From contig NZ_KZ454938.1 of assembly GCF_002797325.1 (NCBI RefSeq), positions 818,267-882,266 on the forward strand: a stretch of DNA of 64,000 nucleotides. The letters run 5' to 3'. Below are positions 1-8,227 of the stretch, piece after piece. Positions within the stretch are counted from its first letter, which is position 1, and the number at the start of each line of letters is the position of its first letter. A program made the translations under genes and the position numbers. The notes below the pieces were generated by a model. The model had not been told where the DNA came from and searched no databases. It saw nothing but the letters and a program-made list of their open reading frames with translations. This DNA is from Bacillus sp. FJAT-45037 (GTDB lineage Bacteria; Bacillota; Bacilli; Bacillales; Bacillaceae_D).

Positions 1-1
1 A

Positions 2-253
2 TTTTATGAAAAACAAGCTACTGCACTGGAAATTACACTAGAGGAATATTATGAAATTTGGCGTGATACACACTATTCAAGAGATGCTTATATCCAAGCA
101 TACATAAATGAAAGGTTTTATAATCCAGCAGTATCCGAAGGGCTAGATTTAATGGTTCTAGAAAATGTTAACAAATTAAATGAGGAAATTGACACACACC
201 TAGAAGAACTAATTGACTTGTATAAAAAGAATGGTGATTTAATTGTAAGCTAG
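2..253 (+). CDS. hypothetical protein, C-terminal part (5' end outside window)
   Basis: An open frame enters from the left edge and ends at TAG 251-253, giving 83 residues. The visible part is acidic and helical, rich in Glu, Tyr and Asn (for example EEYYEIWRDTHY and EEIDTHLEELIDLYKK), with no membrane segment. It is followed at once by a hairpin with a T-run, so it is the last gene of its unit. The pattern is loosely like the helical chaperone part of SurA/PrsA-type lipoproteins, but too little is present to name a family. Confidence 0.6.
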   Translation, partial: FYEKQATALEITLEEYYEIWRDTHYSRDAYIQAYINERFYNPAVSEGLDLMVLENVNKLNEEIDTHLEELIDLYKKNGDLIVS

Positions 254-286
254 TATTTATTGAAGCAACGGGTACGAGGATTCAAG

Positions 287-319
287 AGAGCAACACATTC
301 CCTAGGTGCTGCTCTTTTT
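287..319 (+). terminator. intrinsic terminator after the first partial gene
   Basis: AGAGCAACAC (287-296) pairs with GTGCTGCTCT (306-315) with one mismatch and is followed by a T-run. It lies about 35 bp after the stop codon of the partial gene. Confidence 0.6.
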
Positions 320-500
320 AACGTTATTGAAATTTGAATGATGTATCTCATTTGAGCAATGCACATTAAATGTAGTGAGCGTACCGTAACGAAAATGACA
401 GAATTTTTATCTGCACAACAGTGTATGTATCTTTTAAACAAATTAATAGGATTTCCCTCTTTAAAATTGTCAAATACAAAAGTAAGTCAAGTTGATAAAA

Positions 501-705
501 GCTAAAGCTTCCTCATTTGCCTCATAATATACCCTTCCGTTTCCTTCTCCTACAAAATCAATCAATTTATGATAGAGAGCACCATTCTTAATCCTTTTTG
601 CGATAACAAATAAGCAGATCTCATACCGGTGACACCAGCCCTAATTATTGCTACATCTGCTTCGATGTCTTCTTGTGGCTTCGGAAAAGAGTGATTGTCT
701 TCATG
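501..705 (-). pseudogene. remnant of an FAD-dependent oxidoreductase (YhfW-like)
   Basis: On the minus strand one frame reads a stretch like the FAD-binding start of YhfW-type proteins (DVAIIRAGVTGMRSAYLL, then QKGLRMVL). The usual GxGxxG is damaged: IIRAG stands where IIGGG is expected. After a shift of frame the next homologous piece appears, LYHKLIDFVGEGNGRVYYEA followed by NEEALA, which matches the family's segment of the form IYDxLIxxxGxxxAxxYYEANxEAL. The roughly 20-30 residues normally between these blocks are missing. This is a short, internally deleted and frameshifted relic. The match is recalled from family knowledge and was not searched. Flanking stretches 320-500 and 706-977 show no convincing gene. 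Confidence 0.55.
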
Positions 706-977
706 AGCGCGTCATAGGGAACCAGGGTAATTAAGGTATAGGATGTTGAATCATTGATGTACCCTCAGTGTTCTAATGTTTAAGCAATGTTTAATGCGAC
801 TTGAGAGGGTTTTTGCTGAACTATTGCATAAACGATGTAGTGGTTGGGTATAAACAATGAAACAGATGGGTAGAAATAGTAGTGTTTGAATATATTAACA
901 ATATTTAAAACCGTGATAGAGAGAGGTAGCTTTAAAGTTTTTTCATATGGTAACTGAAGGAAAGGAGAGATTGATTT

Positions 978-1466
978 ATGAAGAAAGTTCCGAATAAACA
1001 ACAACACCTCTATTCTCGGAGGAATTTTTTATCAGGTTTTTTGTTTGGAGTTGGTATGGTCGCTTTTATTGACGAGGTCGTCTTCCATCAATTACTCAAT
1101 TGGCATCATTTTTATGATCGATCTACTACTGAGGTTGGGCTCATATCCGACGGGCTCTTTCATGCTTTTAGTTGGTTTGCCACTGTAGCTGCGCTGTTTA
1201 TGTTGGCCGATTTAAGAAGTCGTCATGCATGGTGGGGGAAACGATGGGTGGGTAGTATGCTCCTTGGCGTAGGGGTATTTAACTTATATGATGGAATTAT
1301 CAATCACAAAGTATTGCAGGTTCACCAGATTCGCTATGGTGTTAACCTTCTTCCCTATGACTTAACATGGAATATTCTTGCTAGTGTCATCGCAATCATT
1401 GGAGGCACTATCGTTTATCAAACTCATAAGAAGATGAAGAAAATCGGTGGTGACGTAAGATTATGA
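978..1466 (+). CDS. DUF2243 domain-containing membrane protein
   Basis: A 162-residue integral membrane protein with four predicted hydrophobic segments (about 18-35, 58-78, 91-108, 128-147). It carries the DUF2243 hallmarks: the FIDEVVFHQLLNWHHFYD block, an SDGLFHAFSW segment with a buried His, and FNLYDGIINHKVLQVHQIRY. The conserved histidines suggest metal or haem-related chemistry, but the function is unknown. The start is ATG 978 behind AAAGGAGA. Its last codons overlap the CtaG gene by 4 bp (ATGA), so the two are translationally coupled. The pairing suggests a role connected with cytochrome oxidase assembly, which is inference from neighbourhood. Confidence 0.85.
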   Translation: MKKVPNKQQHLYSRRNFLSGFLFGVGMVAFIDEVVFHQLLNWHHFYDRSTTEVGLISDGLFHAFSWFATVAALFMLADLRSRHAWWGKRWVGSMLLGVGVFNLYDGIINHKVLQVHQIRYGVNLLPYDLTWNILASVIAIIGGTIVYQTHKKMKKIGGDVRL

Positions 1467-2266
1467 ATCACGATCATGGTTCGACACACTCGGGGCATTC
1501 CATCGATTTTCTTACGCAACTCCTGTTAAGCGCACCTTTTGTAATTGGAATTATCCTCTACTTAGTAGCAATAGTCCTATCAAAGCGCAGAGATAGGCCT
1601 TGGGCTTGGTATCGCACGGCTTTATGGGTTGCGGGGAGTTTATTATGCTTCATCACCTTAGTAAACCCGATGATCACAGCTGCCCATGAGAACTTTACGG
1701 TACATATGTTTGGTCACTTGCTTCTTGGTATGCTGGGACCATTATTGATGGTTCTGGGGGCTCCATTAACGTTGCTTTTACGAGCTCTTTCTACTGGAAA
1801 AGCCCGTAAGGTAACTGTCTTTTTAAAAAGACCATTGTTTCATTTTTTGTCGAACCCTGTAGTTCCAGCAGTTTTAAATATAGGAGGTCTCTGGGTTCTC
1901 TATACGACTGACCTTTACATTATGATGGAAACAATGATGTGGGTACACATACTCGTTCATTTACATGTCTTTCTAGCTGGCTACTTTTTTGCAGCCACGT
2001 TGTTATATATTGATCCGATCCCCAAACAATATAGTTATATCTATCGGTCGTTGGTCTTGATACTTGCCTTAGCCGGTCATAAAATTTTATCCAAATTCAT
2101 CTACGCTTATCCTCCCGAAGGTGTTCCTAGAGCGGAAGCTGAAGCCGGGGGCATGCTGATGTATTACGGCGGCGATGCGGTAGATCTCATCATTATCATT
2201 ATTCTATGCTATAAATGGTATCATTCAAAAGAACATCGAAGGGGACGTTACCCTGTCACTGCTTAG
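1463..2266 (+). CDS. ctaG: cytochrome c oxidase assembly protein, CtaG family (caa3_CtaG)
   Basis: A 267-residue polytopic membrane protein with about seven hydrophobic segments and the family's motifs: FTVHMFGHLLLGMLGPLLMV, HILVHLHVFLAGYFF, YSYIYRSL and the late AGHKILSKFIYAYPPEG with AEAGGMLMYYGGD. Members of this family are needed for formation of functional caa3-type oxidase in Bacillus. This copy is not next to oxidase subunit genes but is paired with a DUF2243 gene, an arrangement typical of second, solitary CtaG paralogues. The N-terminus is His-rich (MNHDHGSTHSGHS), which may bind copper. That is inference. A strong terminator follows. Confidence 0.88.
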   Translation: MNHDHGSTHSGHSIDFLTQLLLSAPFVIGIILYLVAIVLSKRRDRPWAWYRTALWVAGSLLCFITLVNPMITAAHENFTVHMFGHLLLGMLGPLLMVLGAPLTLLLRALSTGKARKVTVFLKRPLFHFLSNPVVPAVLNIGGLWVLYTTDLYIMMETMMWVHILVHLHVFLAGYFFAATLLYIDPIPKQYSYIYRSLVLILALAGHKILSKFIYAYPPEGVPRAEAEAGGMLMYYGGDAVDLIIIIILCYKWYHSKEHRRGRYPVTA

Positions 2267-2336
2267 AAGAGAGTGAATCTCAGAGAGACTTGACGAACAG
2301 ACTAGCCGCCTCACTCATATCAATTCATATACAACA

Positions 2337-2372
2337 AACAGGCGCCCTCCTTAGTAGGAATGCGCCTGTTTT
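2337..2372 (+). terminator. intrinsic terminator of the DUF2243-ctaG operon
   Basis: AACAGGCGC (2337-2345) pairs perfectly with GCGCCTGTT (2362-2370), followed by T residues. It lies 70 bp after the ctaG stop. The stretch from here to 2653 is AT-rich and holds no gene that I can see. Confidence 0.8.
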
Positions 2373-2653
2373 GATGATTTCAACCAGATTACTGAAGAAA
2401 TCAGTTCTTTAAATTTAGAAATTCGATTGGGAATTGTATGTTAATATGATAATAGTGAATCTAAGAGTTAGAGTTTGATCATATAAGTCTAATGTGAGGA
2501 TTTATAAAAGAACAAAAGGGACTATTGAAAATGAGAGTTTTTTCTAGTATAGAAGAAAGAGGTTAACAAATGTTATTCTCTTTCACTTATGATAGTTCGG
2601 CTTATGAATAAAACAAATGAGTGAAAAAAAGTAGTTAGGTAGGTATTAGCAAA

Positions 2654-4102
2654 ATGGATGTGTCTTCAATATTATTAGCTGTAATGTTTGTCATTAATTT
2701 AATCTTTGCAGCGATCATTATTTTTATTGAACGTAAAGATATTGGGGCTACTTGGGCATGGTTATTAATCTTATTTTTTATCCCCTTTTTTGGCTTTGTG
2801 GTCTACTTATTTTTCGGGCAGAACCTTACAAGAAAACGACTATTCGATTGGAATGGGATCAATAAAATAGGAATTGAAGGATTAATAAATGATCAATTAA
2901 AGCTGATGCGAAACTCCGAGTACCGTTATGATAATCCTGATACTGAGCAATACAAAGATTTGATTGCCATGCACTTAGTCAATAACGATGCGATATTAAC
3001 GAATCAAAATGAAGTCGAGATATTTGTTGATGGGCAAGAAAAATTTGATGCGTTATGGACAGACATTATGGAGGCAAGAGAATTTATTCATATTCAGTAT
3101 TATATCTTTAGGAATGATACACTCGGAAAGAAGATCATCAAAGCACTTGAAGAGAAAGCACGAGAAGGAGTTAAAGTACGAATTCTCTATGATCAATTGG
3201 GCTCTCGTAAATTAAGATCGAAACATTTCGCTGAACTTGAAGCGGCTGGAGGAGAAGTAGGAGTGTTTTTCCCTTCTAAGGTAGCTTTAATAAACCTTCG
3301 ATTGAATTTTAGAAACCATCGAAAACTAGTGAATATTGATGGTCAAATAGGTTACATTGGCGGTTTCAATGTTGGGGATGAGTATATAGGATTTAGTGAT
3401 AAGTTTGGTTATTGGCGAGATACTCATTTGAGAATAAAAGGGCAGGCGGTAGATGCGATTCAAACAAGATTCATACTCGATTGGAATCAAGCATCTAAGC
3501 GATACCAAATTCACTATGAAGATCGATATTTCCCCCTAAAAACTAGCAAAGGGAATGCATCGATGCAAATTGTCTCAAGTGGTCCTGATTCAGAGTGGGA
3601 ACAGATCAAAAATGGCTATATTAGGATGATTATGTCAGCTAAAGAGTCGATCTACATCCAAACACCTTATTTCATACCTGACCAAAGTTTATTTGACGCA
3701 CTCAGAATTGCTGCACTATCTGGTAAAGACGTTCGCGTCATGATACCGAATCGACCGGATCATCCATTTGTCTATTGGGCAACTTATTCTCATGTTGGTG
3801 AATTGCTTAAGACTGGCGCGAAAGTATATATTTATGAAAAAGGATTTATACATGCTAAAACAATTGTTGTGGACGGCGAGATTAATTCCGTTGGGACTGC
3901 CAATATTGACATGAGAAGCTTCAAATTAAATTTTGAAGTGAATGCGTTTATTTATGACCGTCAAACTTCACAAAAACTTGCTTTAGCTTTTGAAGAAGAT
4001 ATGAAATCGTGCACGGAATTAACTCAAACGTTATATGACAAACGCTCAAAGGTAATTCGATTTAAAGAATCGATTTCGCGTCTCTTATCACCTATCTTAT
4101 AA
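2654..4102 (+). CDS. cls: cardiolipin synthase (phospholipase D superfamily)
   Basis: A 482-residue enzyme joining two phosphatidylglycerol molecules into cardiolipin and glycerol at the membrane. Two N-terminal transmembrane helices (about 4-24 and 34-54) are followed by two PLD domains. The HKD motifs are both intact: NHRKLVNIDGQIGYIGG near residue 222 and IHAKTIVVDGEINSVGTANID near residue 400. The linker has the usual YFIPDQSLFDALRIAALSGKDV-type segment. Length matches Bacillus ClsA/YwnE-type enzymes. It stands alone with its own strong terminator. The ribosome binding site (GGTAGG) is weak compared with its neighbours. Confidence 0.95.
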   Translation: MDVSSILLAVMFVINLIFAAIIIFIERKDIGATWAWLLILFFIPFFGFVVYLFFGQNLTRKRLFDWNGINKIGIEGLINDQLKLMRNSEYRYDNPDTEQYKDLIAMHLVNNDAILTNQNEVEIFVDGQEKFDALWTDIMEAREFIHIQYYIFRNDTLGKKIIKALEEKAREGVKVRILYDQLGSRKLRSKHFAELEAAGGEVGVFFPSKVALINLRLNFRNHRKLVNIDGQIGYIGGFNVGDEYIGFSDKFGYWRDTHLRIKGQAVDAIQTRFILDWNQASKRYQIHYEDRYFPLKTSKGNASMQIVSSGPDSEWEQIKNGYIRMIMSAKESIYIQTPYFIPDQSLFDALRIAALSGKDVRVMIPNRPDHPFVYWATYSHVGELLKTGAKVYIYEKGFIHAKTIVVDGEINSVGTANIDMRSFKLNFEVNAFIYDRQTSQKLALAFEEDMKSCTELTQTLYDKRSKVIRFKESISRLLSPIL

Positions 4103-4169
4103 TCCCCAAAAAAATGTACATTCCTAAAGGGGACCGATACTTTGTTTATCTTTTCTATGTTGTATTCCA

Positions 4170-4204
4170 TAAACCAAGGACGCAAATGTCCTTGGTTTAT
4201 TTTA
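4170..4204 (+). terminator. intrinsic terminator of cls
   Basis: AAACCAAGGAC (4171-4181) pairs perfectly with GTCCTTGGTTT (4188-4198), followed by ATTTT. It lies 68 bp downstream of the cls stop. Confidence 0.85.
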
Positions 4205-4367
4205 CATAAAACTACTAAAATGATTAACTTCAAATTTATTGTTATGAAAACACATGAATATTTTTTTGCATTTTTAAGGCTATGCGTTCGATTTTCGAAT
4301 AATTTTATATATTATTGATAAGCTAACAACGATGTTATTAAAAATGATAATAAAAAGAGGGTTAGCT

Positions 4368-5231
4368 ATGGATAAAGACATGTCTTATGGTAGCGACTAT
4401 AAATTTCTACCTGTAACCTCAGTCGGGGATGGAGTTTGTATTCAAGTACTCCCTGATTTATTTAGTTATACCAGCAAAATCGTTAATATTGTTTTTGTGG
4501 GCGATCCTACTAAGGAAGAGTTTGTAATGATTGATGCAGGTATGCCCGGTTGTTCGAAGAAAATTATTGAAACCGCTGAAGAAATATATGGTCCTAACAG
4601 TCGTCCTAAAGCAATTATTTTAACACATGGTCATTTTGATCATGTGGGCTCGATTATTGAGTTAATTGATCATTGGAATATTCCTGTTTTTGCTCATTCA
4701 TTAGAATATCCATATTTAGTAGGAGAGCGCGAATATCCTGAACCTGATACTTCTGTAGAAGGAGGTTATATTGCTAAGATCTCTTCTCTTTTCCCCAATG
4801 AGCCTATTAATATAAAAGAACATCTCAAACCCTTGCCAAGTGATGGAACAGTCCCTTTCTTGGATGAGTTCCGTTGGATTCCGACACCAGGTCACACCCC
4901 TGGGCACGTTTCTTTTTTTAGAGATAAAGATCGTAGCCTAATTGCTGGCGATGCATTTATTACAGTAAGACAAGATTCTCTGTACAAAACCCTTACTCAA
5001 GAAAAAGAAATAAATGGGCCTCCTAGATACTTAACCACCGACTGGGACCTTGCATATGAATCTGTAAAAGTCATTCGAGATTTAAAGCCAGTAGCGGCTA
5101 TTACCGGTCATGGGGTGCCTATGTCAGGTAGTGAATTAACCACGAGCTTAGAAAAATTAGTAACTGAATTTAAAGAAGTCTCCATCCCTGATTATGGAAA
5201 GTATGTTAACGAAAACGGCCCGCTTCATTAA
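4368..5231 (+). CDS. MBL-fold metallo-hydrolase
   Basis: A 287-residue metallo-beta-lactamase-fold hydrolase. The metal ligands are visible: THGHFDHVG (HxHxDH, residues ~86-92), the distal His in TPGHTPGHVSFF, Asp in IAGDAF, and a final His in TGHGVPM. No fused domain is seen, so the substrate (thioester, lactone or phosphodiester) cannot be told. An upstream in-frame ATG at 4332 exists, but the start at 4368 is better because AAGAGGGT lies 7 bases before it. It is followed closely by a 52-codon ORF, possibly in the same transcript. Confidence 0.88.
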   Translation: MDKDMSYGSDYKFLPVTSVGDGVCIQVLPDLFSYTSKIVNIVFVGDPTKEEFVMIDAGMPGCSKKIIETAEEIYGPNSRPKAIILTHGHFDHVGSIIELIDHWNIPVFAHSLEYPYLVGEREYPEPDTSVEGGYIAKISSLFPNEPINIKEHLKPLPSDGTVPFLDEFRWIPTPGHTPGHVSFFRDKDRSLIAGDAFITVRQDSLYKTLTQEKEINGPPRYLTTDWDLAYESVKVIRDLKPVAAITGHGVPMSGSELTTSLEKLVTEFKEVSIPDYGKYVNENGPLH

Positions 5232-5255
5232 TTTAAGAAGGGAAGGAATTTACGG

Positions 5256-5414
5256 ATGAAGAAAAGAAAGAACTACGCAAGTGAAACTAAAAGTTTGAGA
5301 CAAAGAGTAAAAGAAGAATTAAATGCACAATTTGAGAACCCATTATTACATCGAGCAATAAATAATGAGGAAGTGATCGTACCATTAGATGTTGAAAGAC
5401 TATGGTTAAAATAA
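5256..5414 (+). CDS. small basic protein of unknown function (52 aa)
   Basis: An ATG with a good ribosome binding site (AAGGGAAGGAA, 9 bases upstream) opens a 52-codon frame ending at TAA 5412-5414. The product begins MKKRKNYASETKSLRQR and ends DVERLWLK. It is highly charged, has no membrane segment or cysteines, and is predicted helical. It begins 24 bp after the MBL hydrolase and is probably co-transcribed with it. I do not recognise a family. Support comes from the Shine-Dalgarno and the close spacing. The stretch 5415-5597 shows nothing I can name. Confidence 0.5.
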   Translation: MKKRKNYASETKSLRQRVKEELNAQFENPLLHRAINNEEVIVPLDVERLWLK

Positions 5415-5597
5415 GCATTTATTACAAGTGGTAGCTTTGATAATGAAATTGGTTGTTTAATTCCCTTCCCTGAATTAATGAGCTAATACTTGAATTACTT
5501 CAGCTTAACGAATTCTCATATAGGCTCAATACGACAGTGAGGGTGGCAAACTTGTTAAATTCCCAAAAATGTAACAGGGTAGGAGGAACTCTTTAAA

Positions 5598-5792
5598 ATG
5601 TTAACCACAAAAGAATTAGCTCTTATTGAAGATGAAATTCGTGCTGAGGAAATTATTGCGAAAACAATGAACTGGTGTGCTACTCAATGTGAGGATCAAG
5701 AGATGACATCCCTTTTAGAACATCTAGCTGAATCTCATCAAAAAAACGTTCTTAAAATTTCGACATACTTTAATCAATCAAGAGTTCAGTAA
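5598..5792 (+). CDS. small CotF-like/coat-associated protein (64 aa)
   Basis: ATG 5598 follows GTAGGAGGAACT, a strong site. The product is a short helical protein (MLTTKELALIEDEIRAEE, then CATQCEDQEM and LEHLAESHQKNVLKIS). It resembles the short helical companions that sit beside CotF-type spore coat genes in Bacillus, with two cysteines three residues apart. The next gene begins within 20 bp and encodes a clear CotF-like protein, so the two form a pair. Family placement is by neighbourhood and helical pattern, so confidence in function is moderate. Confidence 0.65.
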   Translation: MLTTKELALIEDEIRAEEIIAKTMNWCATQCEDQEMTSLLEHLAESHQKNVLKISTYFNQSRVQ

Positions 5793-5810
5793 CTAAAGGA
5801 GGTGAGCATT

Positions 5811-6104
5811 TTGACAAACAATATCCAAGGTAGAGGCCTTACGGATCGTGAAATGCTTCAATTGTCTCTTGAATTAGAAAAAGGTCGATGTAAGAGCTTA
5901 GTTTCTACTCTTCTTGAGACGAGTCACAGTGAATTACGTCAGGTATATGAAGAATGTTTTCAAACATCAAACGATCTCCATTCCCATATTTATGAAGTGA
6001 TGGCTAGTAAAGGTTGGTATAAGTCGATTTCAGCTAAGCCTGAAGAAGTGGAAAACGCTCAACAATATATCCAAAATAACCTTCAGCCCGACGACCATGT
6101 TTAG
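5811..6104 (+). CDS. spore coat protein, CotF-like
   Basis: A 97-residue helical protein with the CotF-type beginning LTDREMLQLSLELEKGRCKS and the helix-helix pattern ending in EVMASKGWYK, which is standard for CotF-like coat proteins and their ferritin-like four-helix fold. The preferred start is TTG 5811, 8 bases after AAAGGAGG. The GTG at 5802 overlaps the ribosome binding site itself and is less likely. It closes a two-gene unit with the 64-residue protein upstream and is followed by a 12-bp perfect terminator hairpin. Expression in the mother cell during sporulation is expected for the family but no sigma-E/K promoter was identified. Confidence 0.75.
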   Translation: MTNNIQGRGLTDREMLQLSLELEKGRCKSLVSTLLETSHSELRQVYEECFQTSNDLHSHIYEVMASKGWYKSISAKPEEVENAQQYIQNNLQPDDHV

Positions 6105-6123
6105 AAACAACGTATTAATGAAC

Positions 6124-6156
6124 ACAAAAGACACCCATATGTGGTGTCTTTTGTAT
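6124..6156. terminator. intrinsic terminator after the CotF-like pair
   Basis: ACAAAAGACACC (6124-6135) pairs perfectly with GGTGTCTTTTGT (6143-6154) around a 7-base loop. The arms carry A- and T-runs, so it could work in both directions. Confidence 0.8.
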
Positions 6157-6300
6157 TCATTTTCTATATATAGGAAGACAATTATGAAATTAAAGGATAA
6201 CGTAAGCTGAAGGTAGCTTATCATTTATAAGAATTGGGTTGCGTTCGTATAATTAGAGTAATATACTAACTTTATTAAAAAAAGCAGGGGGGAATTAAAA

Positions 6301-7128
6301 GTGGATAAAGATTTCGAATCTTCATCTGAACTTAGAGAGTTTTTCGAAGCTAATAAGAATAATTTTGAATCCACCTTGTTGGATGAAGCAGTAAATGTTA
6401 AAAGTAAGATTAATGAAATATTAAAAATCGGTAATATAGATTTAGTTAATAATGCACACCAATTAACGGTTTATATTATTAATAATGAAGATAATGAACT
6501 AAAACGATTTGCGAAAAAGGAAGGGATAGCTTGGGCAACGCATTCTATGGAATTAACTTTTAAGCTGGAATGGATACAAGCAACTCGTAGAACTTTATGG
6601 ATTTATATACAGAAGTTTTATGATCTAGCTAATAAATATACTATTGACGATTGCTTTAAACTAGAAGCACAGATAAATAATAGAGTAGACAATTTTTTAA
6701 ATACATTTTTTCTTAGTTACTCTACATACAAGGATTCTCTGATTAATGCACAAAGAGAATTAGTCGAAAATTTATCGGTTCCAATTATTCCAATCGATAG
6801 TAATATTAGTATATTGCCGTTAATTGGATCAATTGATGTTAATCGTATAAATATTCTAAAGGAAAAAGTATTATCAGAGGTATCAAATTTACGAATTCAA
6901 ACGTTAATAATGGATCTTTCTGGTATCGCTAGTATAGAACAAGAAGTTGCCTATGAGTTTATGAAAGTTATTGATGGTATCTCATTGATGGGATGCTCAA
7001 CTGTATTAACAGGATTACGAACCGAAGTAGCAAAGGATATTACTGACTTGGGAATTAAATTAAGTCCAGAAATTAAGAAGTTAGGAACTTTGCAACAAGC
7101 ACTAGGCCAATACCTAAAACACGACTAA
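6301..7128 (+). CDS. RsbR-family STAS domain protein (stressosome-like)
   Basis: A 275-residue protein. Residues ~1-155 form a helical, globin-like N-terminal sensor region of the RsbR type. Residues ~158-270 are a STAS domain (LSVPIIPIDSNISILPLIGS, IMDLSGIASIEQ, STVLTGLRTEVAKDI). In Bacillus such proteins build stressosomes that hold back RsbT and so control sigma-B. At the two positions phosphorylated in RsbRA (Thr171 and Thr205), my alignment from memory gives Ser (GSID) and Gln (IEQE), so the second site appears lost. No rsbS or rsbT gene is in this window, so it would act in trans as an orphan paralogue. Start GTG 6301 follows GGGGGAA. It is monocistronic with a strong terminator. Confidence 0.8.
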   Translation: MDKDFESSSELREFFEANKNNFESTLLDEAVNVKSKINEILKIGNIDLVNNAHQLTVYIINNEDNELKRFAKKEGIAWATHSMELTFKLEWIQATRRTLWIYIQKFYDLANKYTIDDCFKLEAQINNRVDNFLNTFFLSYSTYKDSLINAQRELVENLSVPIIPIDSNISILPLIGSIDVNRINILKEKVLSEVSNLRIQTLIMDLSGIASIEQEVAYEFMKVIDGISLMGCSTVLTGLRTEVAKDITDLGIKLSPEIKKLGTLQQALGQYLKHD

Positions 7129-7185
7129 AATAGCTAAACTTTAGGCCGGAAATATGTTTAAATCAAAAATCCTTAAATTCAAAGA

Positions 7186-7224
7186 AAAAGAAGCAATCAT
7201 AAGTTAGAATGATTGCTTCTTTTT
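7186..7224. terminator. intrinsic terminator between the STAS gene and the convergent SDR gene
   Basis: AAAAGAAGCAATCAT (7186-7200) pairs perfectly over 15 bp with ATGATTGCTTCTTTT (7209-7223). Both flanks have A/T runs. Confidence 0.85.
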
Positions 7225-7299
7225 AGATACAATGTCAGTTTAAAGTGATAGTCTTTTTGAATAATGGAAATTCACTCTTTCTCTTCTTATCTCCTCGAC

Positions 7300-8042
7300 T
7301 CACTCATCTGTAGTACCCAACGTCAGCCCACCATCAACGACTATTTCTGTGCCCGTGCAATAAGAGCTTTCATCAGAAGCAAGAAATGCTACAGCTCGAG
7401 CAATTTCAATCGGTTGTCCAATTCGTCCTAGTGGTACGGATTCGTAATAAGTAGGTACACCCTTTCCTTGAGTTGCCATTTCAGTTTCGATTCCACCCGG
7501 ATGGACTATATTCACTCGAATTCCTTTTGGACCTAATTCAATAGCTGCGGCTTTGGACATTGCTACGACAGAAGCTTTTGTCGCAGCATAAGCGGAAGAT
7601 TTGCTAATTGGGGCAAATGCACTGATCGAAACATTGTTTATAATGGAACCTTTTTGTTGCTTTTCCATTTGTGGAATCACTGCTTGCATACCCATAAATA
7701 CTCCAAGTTGATTAACTTGAATTAACTGTTCGTAATCTTCCAGTGTTGTTTCCATAAATGATTTTCGTTTTAAAACTCCAGCATTATTCACTAACACATC
7801 TATCTTATGAAATTTATTTATTACCATCTCGACTGCTGATATCCATTCTAATTCTTTTGTAACATCTAATTGAATTGGAAAGGCGTTGTCTCCAATCGAC
7901 TTCGCTACTTCTATTGCATCATTATAGTTCCGTGCGCCTACACCTACTTTAGCCCCTAATGCAACAAGGTGTTGGGCAATAGCTTTTCCCTGTCCTCGAT
8001 TAGCCCCGGTAATAAGATCCAATGATTTTTTAATTCAGGCAT
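7300..8042 (-). pseudogene. SDR family oxidoreductase with a frameshift in codons 4-7
   Basis: A classical short-chain dehydrogenase: [13 protein letters not shown] nucleotide-binding loop, NNAG, catalytic Ser/Tyr/Lys in [23 protein letters not shown], and a C-terminal GTEIVVDGG. The continuous frame begins only at TTG 8022, which has no ribosome binding site and cuts away the first beta-strand. Upstream, ATG 8042-8040 with GGAGTGAG at a proper distance starts MPELKN, but in another frame. Adding one A to the six-A run just after it joins the frames. So this is either a single-base loss that inactivates the gene or a sequencing error in a homopolymer. The substrate is unknown. The gene stands alone. 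Confidence 0.75.
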
Positions 8043-8227
8043 ATACTCACTCCTTCATACAAACACTGCTTTATATTGTCCAAAAATTACTGAGTTATTT
8101 ATATTTTGTTCCCTACACTTGTGTAATGCTTCGTAGTAAAGGATTTATGGAAAAATTAAAAGGTATAATTTAAAGCATAAAGCTAATATTAAGAGCAACT
8201 AATTTGAGCAGGGAGTGTATCTAACTC

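Noticed and set aside
250-441. 63-codon minus-strand open frame
   Set aside because: It lies across a terminator, has no ribosome binding site and low-complexity composition unlike neighbouring proteins.
780-1007. 75-codon minus-strand open frame before the DUF2243 gene
   Set aside because: It overlaps the start of a real gene on the other strand and has no ribosome binding site or recognisable domain.
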